Positions 1 to 5,630 are shown, counted from the first letter of the stretch. The stretch is 6,981 bases of DNA from a bacterium (GCA_021847685.1 JAJZQE010000032.1:1-6981); one strand, 5' to 3'. Notes: generated by a model not told the origin, from the letters alone. Made by a program: numbers and translations.

Positions 1-2
1 TA

Positions 3-908
3 CTACACAAGCCGACTTCTGTATTCGAACCACTAGCATCTCTTAAATTAAACCAATACGAACCCGACGCGGTCTTTAGTCCAATGCAAACCATGGGAGC
101 GTTCGGCCGCAAGTTTAAGCTGATTTTGACACTCCATGACATGATTTACTACCGACACCGCACACCGCCACGTCAGTTCAACCCGCTGCTTAGAGCTGGT
201 TGGTGGCTATACCATGCAACCTATTGGCCGCAGCGCCTGGCGTTAAACAGTGCCGATTTGGTCGCGACCGTCAGCCAGACTAGCCGCCAGGATATTTTAG
301 CCGCCAAACTGACCACCCGGCCAGTTGTCGTCGTGCCAAATGCTCCGCAAAAACTGCGCCAATACTTAAACAGCGATGTTACGACTGTTGCGCCAAATAA
401 CTTGGTTTATATGGGCTCGTTTATGGAGTATAAAAATGTCGAGACTTTGATTCGTGGCATGGAATTTTTGCCTGACTTTAGTTTGCATTTATTAAGTCGC
501 ATCAGTCCAAGCCGGAAAGCTGAACTTGAAAAGATAGTACCGAATGGCGCCAAGGTTATTTTTCATAACGGCGTCTCTGACAAAGAATACGCCGAAAGGC
601 TAGCCGATAACGCGCTGCTTGTTAGCGTCAGCCTGGATGAAGGCTACGGACTACCGATTGCCGAAGCTTTAGTACTAGGCGTTCCGGCCATCATCAGCGA
701 CATGCCGATTTTTCATGAAGTCGCCGGCGATGGGGCGCTTTACTTCAAACCAACCGACGCCAGCGATTTTGCTGAAAAAGTTAAAAAGGCAGCTCAGCCT
801 AGTAATTACCATACGCTTGCACAAGCCGGAGTGTTGCAAAGTCAAAAATTCTCTTGGCAAACTTCGGCGTCAACACTTCTTGAGGCAATCGAGTCTCTGT
901 TACAATAA
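3..908 (+). CDS. GT4-family glycosyltransferase (group 1), 5'-truncated at window edge
   Basis: Transfers a sugar from a nucleotide-sugar donor, probably to a cell-surface glycan or lipid on the cytoplasmic side of the membrane; the exact substrate cannot be read. The frame is open from position 3, so the ATG at 84 is not the real start: upstream codons read as a typical GT-B N-domain (EPDAVFSPMQT followed by LTLHDMIYY). The C-terminal Rossmann domain begins around NLVYMGSFMEYKNVETLIRG (about 402-461), which has the usual GT4 glycine and lysine pattern. The donor-site EX7E motif is EGYGLPIAE at 639-665, followed by GVPAIISDMP and a final helix. About 300 residues are visible of the usual 350-400, so roughly 50-100 N-terminal residues lie outside. 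It ends in TAA, 6 bp before smpB, so the two are probably co-transcribed. Family assignment is firm; donor and acceptor are unknown. Confidence 0.9.
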   Translation, partial: LHKPTSVFEPLASLKLNQYEPDAVFSPMQTMGAFGRKFKLILTLHDMIYYRHRTPPRQFNPLLRAGWWLYHATYWPQRLALNSADLVATVSQTSRQDILAAKLTTRPVVVVPNAPQKLRQYLNSDVTTVAPNNLVYMGSFMEYKNVETLIRGMEFLPDFSLHLLSRISPSRKAELEKIVPNGAKVIFHNGVSDKEYAERLADNALLVSVSLDEGYGLPIAEALVLGVPAIISDMPIFHEVAGDGALYFKPTDASDFAEKVKKAAQPSNYHTLAQAGVLQSQKFSWQTSASTLLEAIESLLQ

Positions 909-914
909 GGAATC

Positions 915-1391
915 ATGGCCAATAAAAAGAAACCATCTAAAAAAACCAGCGCCATCGTTAATCGACGGGCGTCTTTTGATTATGCTTTGGGTGATGAACT
1001 GCAAGTTGGCGTTGCGTTGACTGGCCCCGAAACGCGAGCAGCCCGTGATGGTCACATTCAGCTAAAAGGTTCGTTTGTAACCATTAAAGATAACGAACTG
1101 TGGCTTAATAATGCTAGTTTTAGTCTGAAAATTAACGAAAAGAATAAAGAAAATGCTCGATCGATTGATACATCGCCACGTAAACTCCTAGCCAAACGCA
1201 AACAAATCGACGAACTAGCCGAGCGCAAACAAGCTGGCATGAGTATCGTACCACTGCGGCTACTAACCAAAGGTCGCTACATAAAAATTATTATCGCCCT
1301 CGGTAAAGGTAAGAAAAACTACGACAAGCGCGAAACTCTAAAACGTCGCGACCAAGAACGCGATGTCGCACGAGCTATAAAGAGCGTCTAG
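915..1391 (+). CDS. smpB: SsrA-binding protein SmpB
   Basis: SmpB binds the tRNA-like domain of tmRNA and delivers it to stalled ribosomes for trans-translation. At 158 residues it has the normal family length and is complete. Family landmarks seen in order: a basic N-terminus, NRRASFDY (about 17-24), the GPETRAAR segment matching the conserved G-x-E-x-K/R-x-x-R loop that contacts tmRNA, then SPRKLLAKRKQIDEL, the beta-strand segment GMSIVPLRLL, and the C-terminal GKGKKNYDKRETLKRRD motif whose tail enters the mRNA channel. The start is supported by AAGGA at 907-911. This lies only 3 nt before the ATG and overlaps the stop of the upstream glycosyltransferase, so translational coupling is likely. 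The tmRNA gene (ssrA) is not in the window. Confidence 0.97.
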   Translation: MANKKKPSKKTSAIVNRRASFDYALGDELQVGVALTGPETRAARDGHIQLKGSFVTIKDNELWLNNASFSLKINEKNKENARSIDTSPRKLLAKRKQIDELAERKQAGMSIVPLRLLTKGRYIKIIIALGKGKKNYDKRETLKRRDQERDVARAIKSV

Positions 1392-1395
1392 ATAT

Positions 1396-1424
1396 GGAAA
1401 ACCCACCGCTGGCTGCGGTGGGTT
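1396..1424 (-). terminator. Rho-independent terminator of the minus-strand unknown gene
   Basis: A perfect 10-bp inverted repeat (AACCCACCGC at 1400-1409, its complement at 1415-1424, 5-base loop) lies 12 bp beyond the stop of the minus-strand gene. Read on the minus strand the stem runs into a short T run (GGGTTTTCC). On the plus strand only two T follow, so it serves mainly the minus-strand gene, although the hairpin also sits 8 bp after smpB and may slow transcription from that side. Confidence 0.78.
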
Positions 1425-1436
1425 GAGTGGGGTAGA

Positions 1437-1862
1437 TCAGTCACGCATGACGCGACGACCGGTGCCCCAGTGGTTGTGCAGCACGCCCGACATGCCAAGC
1501 GGCGTGGCGCGGATTAAGATCAGGTCGTCACAGCTATTGCCGCGACACCGATCCAGCTCCAGCTGCCACATCTGGCCACGCTTGTCGACCGCCTCTGTGA
1601 TGAAAAAGCGGTTACCGTTGTAGCCGTCATCTGTACGCGGAAACCAGATCTCGCGCTTGCGCGAGCTGAATTCGTACTCGCACCCGCAGATGACGATCCG
1701 CTGGACTGCCGGCGGAATCCGCATGCAGCTACGCATGGTCCTGCCGGGGGACCTGACATAGGCCGCCCATTCCGAGCTGACGAAATCCATCAGCATCGCC
1801 GTGCCCTGGGCCGCGTCCAGCTGCGTCTCCGCTGCAATTTCTGCAAGAGCAGGTTTGTTCAT
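1437..1862 (-). CDS. Unknown GC-rich, cysteine-containing 141-aa protein
   Basis: I do not recognise a family. The product is 141 residues, soluble, with no signal peptide or membrane segment. Residues 1-36 look like two helices; their pattern (MNKPALAEIAAETQLDAAQ) is loosely like the N-terminus of HU-type DNA-binding proteins, but the rest does not follow HU. The middle is rich in Arg and aromatics (YEFSSRKREIWFP). Five cysteines are present: C46, a CxC pair (C59, C61) and a Cx4C pair (C106, C111), plus HNHW at 129-132, so a metal site is possible. GC is about 62%, against about 45% in neighbours, with strong preference for C/G-ending codons, and it stops with TGA. The start is fixed by AAAGGA at 1869-1874, 6 nt before the ATG. 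It has its own consensus promoter and terminator, so it is monocistronic. The reading frame is very likely real; its function is unknown. Confidence 0.82.
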   Translation of the reverse strand: MNKPALAEIAAETQLDAAQGTAMLMDFVSSEWAAYVRSPGRTMRSCMRIPPAVQRIVICGCEYEFSSRKREIWFPRTDDGYNGNRFFITEAVDKRGQMWQLELDRCRGNSCDDLILIRATPLGMSGVLHNHWGTGRRVMRD

Positions 1863-1868
1863 ACTTAA

Positions 1869-1874
1869 TCCTTT
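1869..1874 (-). promoter_or_regulatory. Shine-Dalgarno site of the minus-strand unknown gene
   Basis: Read on the minus strand this is AAAGGA, 6 nt before the ATG at 1862. It is one of only two well-placed ribosome sites in the window, both in front of the GC-rich genes, and it fixes this start. Confidence 0.8.
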
Positions 1875-1896
1875 GTTGGGGGGATAGAACTGTATG

Positions 1897-1926
1897 ATTA
1901 TAAAATATATAGTGGCATATTGTCAA
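1897..1926 (-). promoter_or_regulatory. Consensus sigma-70-type promoter for the minus-strand unknown gene
   Basis: On the minus strand the -35 box is a perfect TTGACA (1921-1926) and the -10 box a perfect TATAAT (1897-1902), separated by 18 bp. Transcription should begin near 1890, giving a leader of about 28 nt that contains the ribosome site. Both hexamers match the consensus fully, so strong expression is expected unless it is repressed. The promoter overlaps the upstream region of the divergent exonuclease gene. Confidence 0.88.
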
Positions 1927-1935
1927 TACTATATA
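1906..1935. repeat. Inverted repeat between divergent promoters, possible operator
   Basis: Two 8-bp arms, TATATAGT (1906-1913) and ACTATATA (1928-1935), face each other across 14 bp, with arm centres 22 bp apart, about two helical turns. The repeat covers the spacer and -35 box of the minus-strand promoter and the -10 box of the plus-strand one. This geometry suits a dimeric regulator, but the arms are AT-rich and partly consist of promoter boxes, so chance is a real alternative. Confidence 0.35.
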
Positions 1936-1937
1936 AT
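1932..1937 (+). promoter_or_regulatory. -10 element of the exonuclease gene (predicted leaderless start)
   Basis: A perfect TATAAT lies 8 bp before the ATG at 1946, so the expected transcription start falls at or just before the start codon. No recognisable -35 box is found 16-18 bp upstream and no Shine-Dalgarno precedes the ATG. The mRNA would be leaderless or almost so. Confidence 0.55.
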
Positions 1938-1945
1938 TAGACATA

Positions 1946-2740
1946 ATGAAGCTTTATTCGTGGAACGTAAATGGCATCAGGGCGGTTATCAACAAAGGCG
2001 CTTTTCAAAAGTTTATGGCCGATCACCAGCCAGATATCTTGTGTTTACAGGAAACCAAGGCCAAAGAGGGTCAAGCAGTCGTCGATTTGCCAGATTATAT
2101 CGAATACTGGAATAGCGCCGACAAAGCCGGCTACAGTGGCACTGCGATTTTTACCAAAATCAAACCGTTAAGTGTTATCAATGGTTTTGCCGATGACATT
2201 GCCAAGAAATACGGACTGGCGGGGGATAGTTACGGCGACCCAACCAAAGAAGGTCGCGTGCTGTCAGTGGAATTTGATAATTTTTGGGTTGTAACAGTTT
2301 ATACGCCAAACTCAAAAGGCGACTTATCGCGACTTGAGCTACGACACAAACAGTGGGATCCAGCATTTTTAGAGCACTTAAAACAGCTTGAAAAATCTAA
2401 GCCGGTGTTGGTTTGCGGTGACTTTAACGTTGCCCATAACGAAATCGACTTAGCTAATCCGCAGGCCAATGTTGGCAAACACGGTTTTACCAATGAAGAA
2501 CGCGAGGGCTTTGATCAATTTGAAGCCGCTGGTTTTGTCGATACATTCCGATCAATTTACCCTAATAAAACCGAGGCTTACAGCTGGTGGACGCATTGGG
2601 CTAACGCTCGGGCACGTAACATCGGCTGGCGGATTGATTATTGGCTCGCTAGCCAATCTCTTATGAATAAAATCACCGACGCTAAAATTCACCCTGATGT
2701 AGTTGGTTCGGACCATTGCCCGGTTAGTATCGAGCTTTAG
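1946..2740 (+). CDS. xth: Exodeoxyribonuclease III / AP endonuclease (ExoA/APE1-type)
   Basis: A Mg-dependent nuclease that cuts DNA at abasic sites and trims 3' ends during base excision repair. The 264 residues span the complete EEP-fold domain of normal length. Active-site residues are all present: N7 in SWNVNG, metal-binding E36 in LQETK, Y119 in VYTPN, D159 and N161 in GDFNVAH, D231 in WRIDYWLAS, and the D256-H257 pair in GSDHCPV. The NVAHNEIDLANP and NARARNIGWRIDY segments resemble the ExoA/APE1 branch rather than E. coli XthA. The ATG at 1946 begins right at the conserved first strand (MKLYSWNVNG), so the start is secure although no ribosome site precedes it. It is divergent from the GC-rich minus-strand gene and ends in TAG. 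Its GC (about 42-45% in sampled stretches) is typical of the ordinary genes here. Confidence 0.97.
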   Translation: MKLYSWNVNGIRAVINKGAFQKFMADHQPDILCLQETKAKEGQAVVDLPDYIEYWNSADKAGYSGTAIFTKIKPLSVINGFADDIAKKYGLAGDSYGDPTKEGRVLSVEFDNFWVVTVYTPNSKGDLSRLELRHKQWDPAFLEHLKQLEKSKPVLVCGDFNVAHNEIDLANPQANVGKHGFTNEEREGFDQFEAAGFVDTFRSIYPNKTEAYSWWTHWANARARNIGWRIDYWLASQSLMNKITDAKIHPDVVGSDHCPVSIEL

Positions 2741-2774
2741 GCTCGCAGACCAGTTTGTCCTAACAGATTAAATA

Positions 2775-2803
2775 TTGACTAATTACATTATCAGTGCTAT
2801 AAT
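2775..2803 (+). promoter_or_regulatory. Strong extended -10 promoter for the small membrane protein gene
   Basis: TTGACT (2775-2780), a 17-bp spacer and a perfect TATAAT (2798-2803) preceded by the extended -10 dinucleotide TG (2795-2796). Transcription should start near 2810, giving an untranslated leader of about 67 nt, the longest in the window. Only one base of the two hexamers departs from consensus. Confidence 0.88.
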
Positions 2804-2820
2804 ATAGAATAGCATCCGTG

Positions 2821-2862
2821 CGACCCAACCAAACGATTGAGGTTGCGTCGGAAGCGCACCTC
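2821..2862 (+). promoter_or_regulatory. Structured mRNA leader with two mutually exclusive hairpins
   Basis: Hairpin A pairs 2821-2830 with 2841-2850 (nine of ten pairs, one C-C mismatch, 10-base loop). Hairpin B pairs 2839-2847 with 2855-2862 (eight pairs, one bulged T at 2844, 7-base loop). They share 2841-2847, so they cannot form together. Hairpin B ends 2 nt before the ribosome site, while neither pairs with it. The structure may protect the mRNA, hold the ribosome site open, or act as a switch. Pairing is seen directly; any function is inferred. Confidence 0.45.
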
Positions 2863-2864
2863 AG

Positions 2865-2871
2865 AAAGGGG
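2865..2871 (+). promoter_or_regulatory. Shine-Dalgarno site of the small membrane protein gene
   Basis: AAAGGGG ending 5 nt before the ATG at 2877. The purine run and spacing fix this start; the hydrophobic segment follows within six codons. Confidence 0.75.
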
Positions 2872-2876
2872 CTATC

Positions 2877-3344
2877 ATGCCCAACGACGCGTCTATCCTA
2901 GCTGCCCTGTGGTTCATCCTCGTCGCGCTCTGTCTCATCGCGCTCATCCTGATCGCTATGTACTTCAAGCCTAGCTCTGGCACCAGCCCGAAGGCGATTG
3001 CCGATATCGACAACGCAATCAAGAGCCTCGACGCGACTATCGGACACCACGTCCAGGTCAGCGCCGTCCTGGCGATGGTCAAGCAGATCGAGGAGGGCGA
3101 CCCTAACGCCGTGAAACTGCTCAAGCTGTACCCAGAGCAGGTCCGCGCAGCCGCCTGGCTGTACACGATCAACAAGCTTGGCGTCGACATCAAGGCCGAA
3201 ACAGACAAGTTGTCTGGCGCTCATAAGACATTCGGCGCCAATCACCCGTACACCAAAGACGTTCAGGCCAGCCTGGACGCCATGTACACCAAGCTGGGCG
3301 CGGCAACCGCCGCCTCAGGGCAACGCGGACTGCACGTCGTCTGA
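2877..3344 (+). CDS. Unknown GC-rich small single-pass membrane protein, 155 aa
   Basis: I do not recognise a family. Residues 7-30 form one clear hydrophobic membrane segment (ALWFILVALCLIALILIAMY at its core) with no cleavage motif, so it is an anchor rather than a signal peptide. The N-terminus has an Asp and no Lys or Arg, while K31 and K39 follow the segment, so by the positive-inside rule the remaining 125 residues probably lie in the cytoplasm. That part is mostly helical, with hydrophobic spacing around IADIDNAIKSLDATIG (about 41-56) and VRAAAWLYTINKL. No LPXTG-like signal is present, so it is not a substrate of the nearby sortase. GC is about 60%, codons end mostly in C or G, and the stop is TGA, unlike the flanking genes. 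It has its own promoter, structured leader, ribosome site and terminator, which suggests an abundant monocistronic product. Function unknown. Confidence 0.85.
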   Translation: MPNDASILAALWFILVALCLIALILIAMYFKPSSGTSPKAIADIDNAIKSLDATIGHHVQVSAVLAMVKQIEEGDPNAVKLLKLYPEQVRAAAWLYTINKLGVDIKAETDKLSGAHKTFGANHPYTKDVQASLDAMYTKLGAATAASGQRGLHVV

Positions 3345-3350
3345 GGTAAG

Positions 3351-3389
3351 GGCGGGGGATTCACTTCCCCCGCCATTCTCATTTGTTTT
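3351..3389 (+). terminator. Rho-independent terminator of the small membrane protein gene
   Basis: GGCGGGGGA (3351-3359) pairs perfectly with TCCCCCGCC (3366-3374) around a 6-base loop, and is followed by a T-rich tract (ATTCTCATTTGTTTT). It starts 6 bp after the stop codon. It isolates this gene from the next one, which has its own promoter. Confidence 0.82.
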
Positions 3390-3441
3390 AGCATTTACAA
3401 TTTTTCGCATAGCCTCGTTTTACCACGGGGTTTATCTTTAC

Positions 3442-3461
3442 TGATAAAATCGTGTCATAAT
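3442..3461 (+). promoter_or_regulatory. Extended -10 element(s) for the ribokinase-fold gene
   Basis: Two overlapping candidates are seen: TGA-TAAAAT (3442-3450) and TGT-CATAAT (3453-3461), both with the extended -10 TG. The second would start transcription at about 3468, exactly the A of the ATG; the first at about 3457, leaving roughly 11 nt. Neither has a good -35 box. No Shine-Dalgarno is present, so the message is leaderless or nearly so. Confidence 0.5.
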
Positions 3462-3467
3462 AGCCAT

Positions 3468-4256
3468 ATGTATAAATATTGGAAGCAGCAGGAGCGAAAT
3501 AAACCATTATTTCCTGATGTCGGCTGGAGTAAACCCGAACAGCGATCACTAGCCGGCCGTCTGGGGATTATTGGTGGCAATAAACTTGGCTTTGCTGGCG
3601 TGGCCGATGCTTATCAAACCGCTGTCGCTAGCGGAGCAGGGGAGATACGGGTTTTACTACCTGATGTTCTGCGCAAAACAATCCCCAATATTATAACCGA
3701 CGCAATCTTTGGCGCCACAAATCCATCTGGTAGCCTGGCGCGTGACGCTATCAACGAAATGAAAGCGCTCGGCGCCTGGTCAACTGGTATTTTGATGATT
3801 GGCGATGCTGGCCGCAACAGCGAAACCGCTATCTTGTACGAAGATTTTTTGCGCGAATATCATGGCCCGCTGACTATCACGCGCGATGCGATTGATCTTA
3901 TTAAAAATAGCAGCCAAAGCTTAGTTGAACGGCCCGACAGCTCACTAATTATATCGTTTGCACAACTACAAAAATTATTTCAGTCAGTTTACTATCCAAT
4001 TGTTTTAACCTTTAGTATGCAGCTAACCAGCCTAGTTGAGGCTTTGCATAAATTTACGATTACTTATCCAATCACCATTACCGTTCTTCATAAAGACCAA
4101 TTACTTGTCGCCAGTAGTGGAGAAGTGACATCAACCCCATGGGATAACCCGATGTCGATTTGGCGTGGCAGTGTGGCAAGTGCCGCCGCCACCTTCTGGT
4201 TATGGAACCAAAATAAGCCGCTACAAAGTATTACGGCCAGTTTGATTAAAGAATAG
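3468..4256 (+). CDS. NAD(P)H-hydrate dehydratase-like (ribokinase-fold) protein, probably degenerate
   Basis: The 262-residue product looks like the C-terminal YjeF/NnrD carbohydrate-kinase-like domain, whose members repair hydrated NAD(P)H using ADP or ATP. Matches in order: GIIGGNKLGFAG (33-44), resembling the glycine-rich strand-turn; AVASGAGEIRVLLPD (52-66), like the family's ALRAGAGLVTVATP; GDAGRNSET (112-120), like GPGLGRD; and GPLTITRDAIDLI (133-145), where the family usually has a DADALN-type segment. The region expected to hold the catalytic GTGDVLAG anion hole and Asp instead reads MSIWRGSVASAA (229-240), so that Asp is not in its usual place; D226 is nearby but not in the motif. 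It could be a non-catalytic or changed-function relative. No NnrE epimerase domain is fused. The ATG is supported only by promoter placement. The gene converges on tRNA-Leu with 3 bp between. Fold moderately sure; activity doubtful. Confidence 0.72.
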   Translation: MYKYWKQQERNKPLFPDVGWSKPEQRSLAGRLGIIGGNKLGFAGVADAYQTAVASGAGEIRVLLPDVLRKTIPNIITDAIFGATNPSGSLARDAINEMKALGAWSTGILMIGDAGRNSETAILYEDFLREYHGPLTITRDAIDLIKNSSQSLVERPDSSLIISFAQLQKLFQSVYYPIVLTFSMQLTSLVEALHKFTITYPITITVLHKDQLLVASSGEVTSTPWDNPMSIWRGSVASAAATFWLWNQNKPLQSITASLIKE

Positions 4257-4259
4257 TAT

Positions 4260-4346
4260 TGGTGGGCAAGGGGGGAATTGAACCCCCACTCCCTTGCGAG
4301 AACCAGATTTTGAGTCTAGCGCGTCTACCAATTCCGCCACTCGCCC
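4260..4346 (-). tRNA. tRNA-Leu, anticodon CAA
   Basis: A class II tRNA with a full cloverleaf. The acceptor stem pairs GGGCGAG (starting at 4346) with CTTGCCC, one G-U pair included. The T arm is a perfect 5-bp GGGGG/CCCCC stem around TTCAATT (4271-4287). The anticodon loop is CTCAAAA at 4308-4314 with CAA at 4310-4312, reading the UUG codon. A long variable arm (around CTCGCAAGGGAG) and a GGTAGAC D-loop are typical of tRNA-Leu. The terminal CCA is encoded (4260-4262), preceded by discriminator A. It converges with the upstream protein gene, 3 bp away, and diverges from the sortase gene. No clear promoter or terminator of its own was found. Confidence 0.96.
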
Positions 4347-4402
4347 AACAATATTACTATTTAATCGACCACAAGGCCACCGATAGTAGTTGCTACCAAT
4401 GT

Positions 4403-4412
4403 ATTGTACAAT
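4403..4412. promoter_or_regulatory. Palindromic ATTGTACAAT with possible -10 boxes on both strands
   Basis: A perfect 10-bp palindrome in the 90-bp gap between tRNA-Leu and the sortase gene. It contains TACAAT on the plus strand (4407-4412), giving an expected start near 4419 and an 18-nt leader for the sortase, and the same hexamer on the minus strand towards the tRNA. No convincing -35 boxes are present, so this is tentative. Confidence 0.35.
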
Positions 4413-4436
4413 AGAACCTATTAGGAATCTATAGAA

Positions 4437-5630
4437 ATGAAGCCAAATGACGCCAGCTCCACCCCCGCAAACATCCCACCGATAACGGTAGGGCCGGCCG
4501 AACCGACGCCAACGCAACCAGCCCAACAACAAGCCGCGGTTGATATCGTCCGAGCTCAGATTGATAATCTTTACGCCGGTAACACACAACCCGCCGCTGA
4601 ATCACAGCAGTCACTAGATGACGTTAACCCTTACGATCGAACTCATACAGCCAACCCGCAACCAACTCCCGACCAGTGGAAGCAATATCACAGCGCTTGG
4701 CAAACTTATTACCAAAAATATTACGAAGGTTATTACACACACCACTTAAACCAGGTAAAGCAAGTGCTTAGCCAGCAAACTGCCGCAACCGGTGAGCACT
4801 ATTTTGCTAATCAACCCAAGGAAGAGCCGGCAACTGAGACTTTATCCAAAGACGAAGCCTTATTTGATTTACGTCAAAAATTGTTATCAAAAGTTCAAGC
4901 TTCAGCCAAAAAAGCTCGTAAAAGTCGCCATTTCGTACCAATTACGTCCGCGCTTATCGTCATGCTGATTTTTGGATTTTTGCAATATAACCGCGTTATT
5001 ATCGCCAATGTCATGGCCTACGTTTCACCGGGTAGTATTGATCCGCAAAATATCGTTATCGACCCATCGACCGACATTAATGTTAGCCCAGATCCTCGCC
5101 TAATCATCCCCAAAATTAACGTAGATGTGCCAGTTTCGTACGATGTCGGTAACGATTATGCCTCGCAGATGAAGGCCATGGCCGTCGGCGTCGCCCAGTT
5201 TGCCATACCCGGTGCTGATAGCCACCCTGGTCAAATCGGTAACACCGTAATTGCCGGTCACAGCAGTAACGACCTACTTGATAGCGGTGATTATAAGTTT
5301 ATTTTTGCTCAACTTGATAAATTAAATGTTGGCGACAGCATCTACGCCAATTACCATGGCAAGCGCTACACCTATACCGTTACCGGCAAAACGGTTGTCG
5401 AGCCAACTGACGTCAACAAACTCGTTTACCCAACAACTAAGCCAATCATGACGCTATTGACCTGCACGCCGCTTGGAACTGCTTTGCGCCGGCTACTGGT
5501 TACCGCTGAACAGGTCAGCCCAGATCCATCAAAGTCGACCGCCGCACCGGCAACCACATCTGTAACCCAAAGCAACAGCATGCCAGGTAATTCGCCGACG
5601 TTACTCGAACGTCTATTCGGCCAAAAGTAA
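4437..5630 (+). CDS. Membrane-anchored sortase with long cytoplasmic N-terminal region
   Basis: Sortases are cysteine transpeptidases that cut a C-terminal sorting signal and link surface proteins to the envelope or to one another. The 397 residues have three parts. Residues 1-163 are Pro, Gln, Thr and Ala rich with a striking Tyr-Tyr cluster (residues 91-100) and end in a basic stretch (KKARKSRH). Residues 167-184 are a membrane segment. The rest is an extracytoplasmic sortase domain from about 220, with catalytic H275 in AGHSSN, C343 in TLLTCTP and R352 in LRRLLV; the triad is intact. The TLLTCTP form resembles class D/E housekeeping-type sortases, though the class is uncertain. A Ser/Thr/Pro-rich tail follows. 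AGGA at 4423-4426 lies 10 nt before the ATG, a weak ribosome site. No LPXTG substrate is encoded in the window. It converges with the PEGA gene with 5 bp between. Confidence 0.93.
   Translation: MKPNDASSTPANIPPITVGPAEPTPTQPAQQQAAVDIVRAQIDNLYAGNTQPAAESQQSLDDVNPYDRTHTANPQPTPDQWKQYHSAWQTYYQKYYEGYYTHHLNQVKQVLSQQTAATGEHYFANQPKEEPATETLSKDEALFDLRQKLLSKVQASAKKARKSRHFVPITSALIVMLIFGFLQYNRVIIANVMAYVSPGSIDPQNIVIDPSTDINVSPDPRLIIPKINVDVPVSYDVGNDYASQMKAMAVGVAQFAIPGADSHPGQIGNTVIAGHSSNDLLDSGDYKFIFAQLDKLNVGDSIYANYHGKRYTYTVTGKTVVEPTDVNKLVYPTTKPIMTLLTCTPLGTALRRLLVTAEQVSPDPSKSTAAPATTSVTQSNSMPGNSPTLLERLFGQK

Noticed and set aside
84..86. ATG at 84 as the glycosyltransferase start
   Set aside because: The frame is open to the left edge and the upstream codons encode a conserved part of the GT-B N-domain, so this Met is internal.
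1520..1759. Alternative minus-strand open frame within the GC-rich unknown gene
   Set aside because: It lacks a ribosome site and is a by-product of high GC; the 141-aa frame has the promoter, SD and terminator.
2898..3245. 115-aa minus-strand open frames inside the small membrane protein gene
   Set aside because: GC-rich coding DNA often leaves other frames open. The plus frame has promoter, ribosome site, membrane segment and terminator; the minus frames have none.
3342..3344. UGA read as an amino acid (recoded stop)
   Set aside because: Read-through would continue directly into the terminator hairpin, and the frame ends sensibly at TGA; no native gene contains an in-frame TGA.
1392..3400. 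Integron or transposon carrying the GC-rich genes
   Set aside because: No transposase, integrase, terminal inverted repeats or target-site duplications were seen around either unit, and the two point in opposite directions.
4221..4589. 122-aa minus-strand open frame spanning the tRNA
   Set aside because: It runs through the tRNA-Leu gene and overlaps the ends of two well-supported genes; its translation contains the tRNA sequence and has no protein-like pattern.
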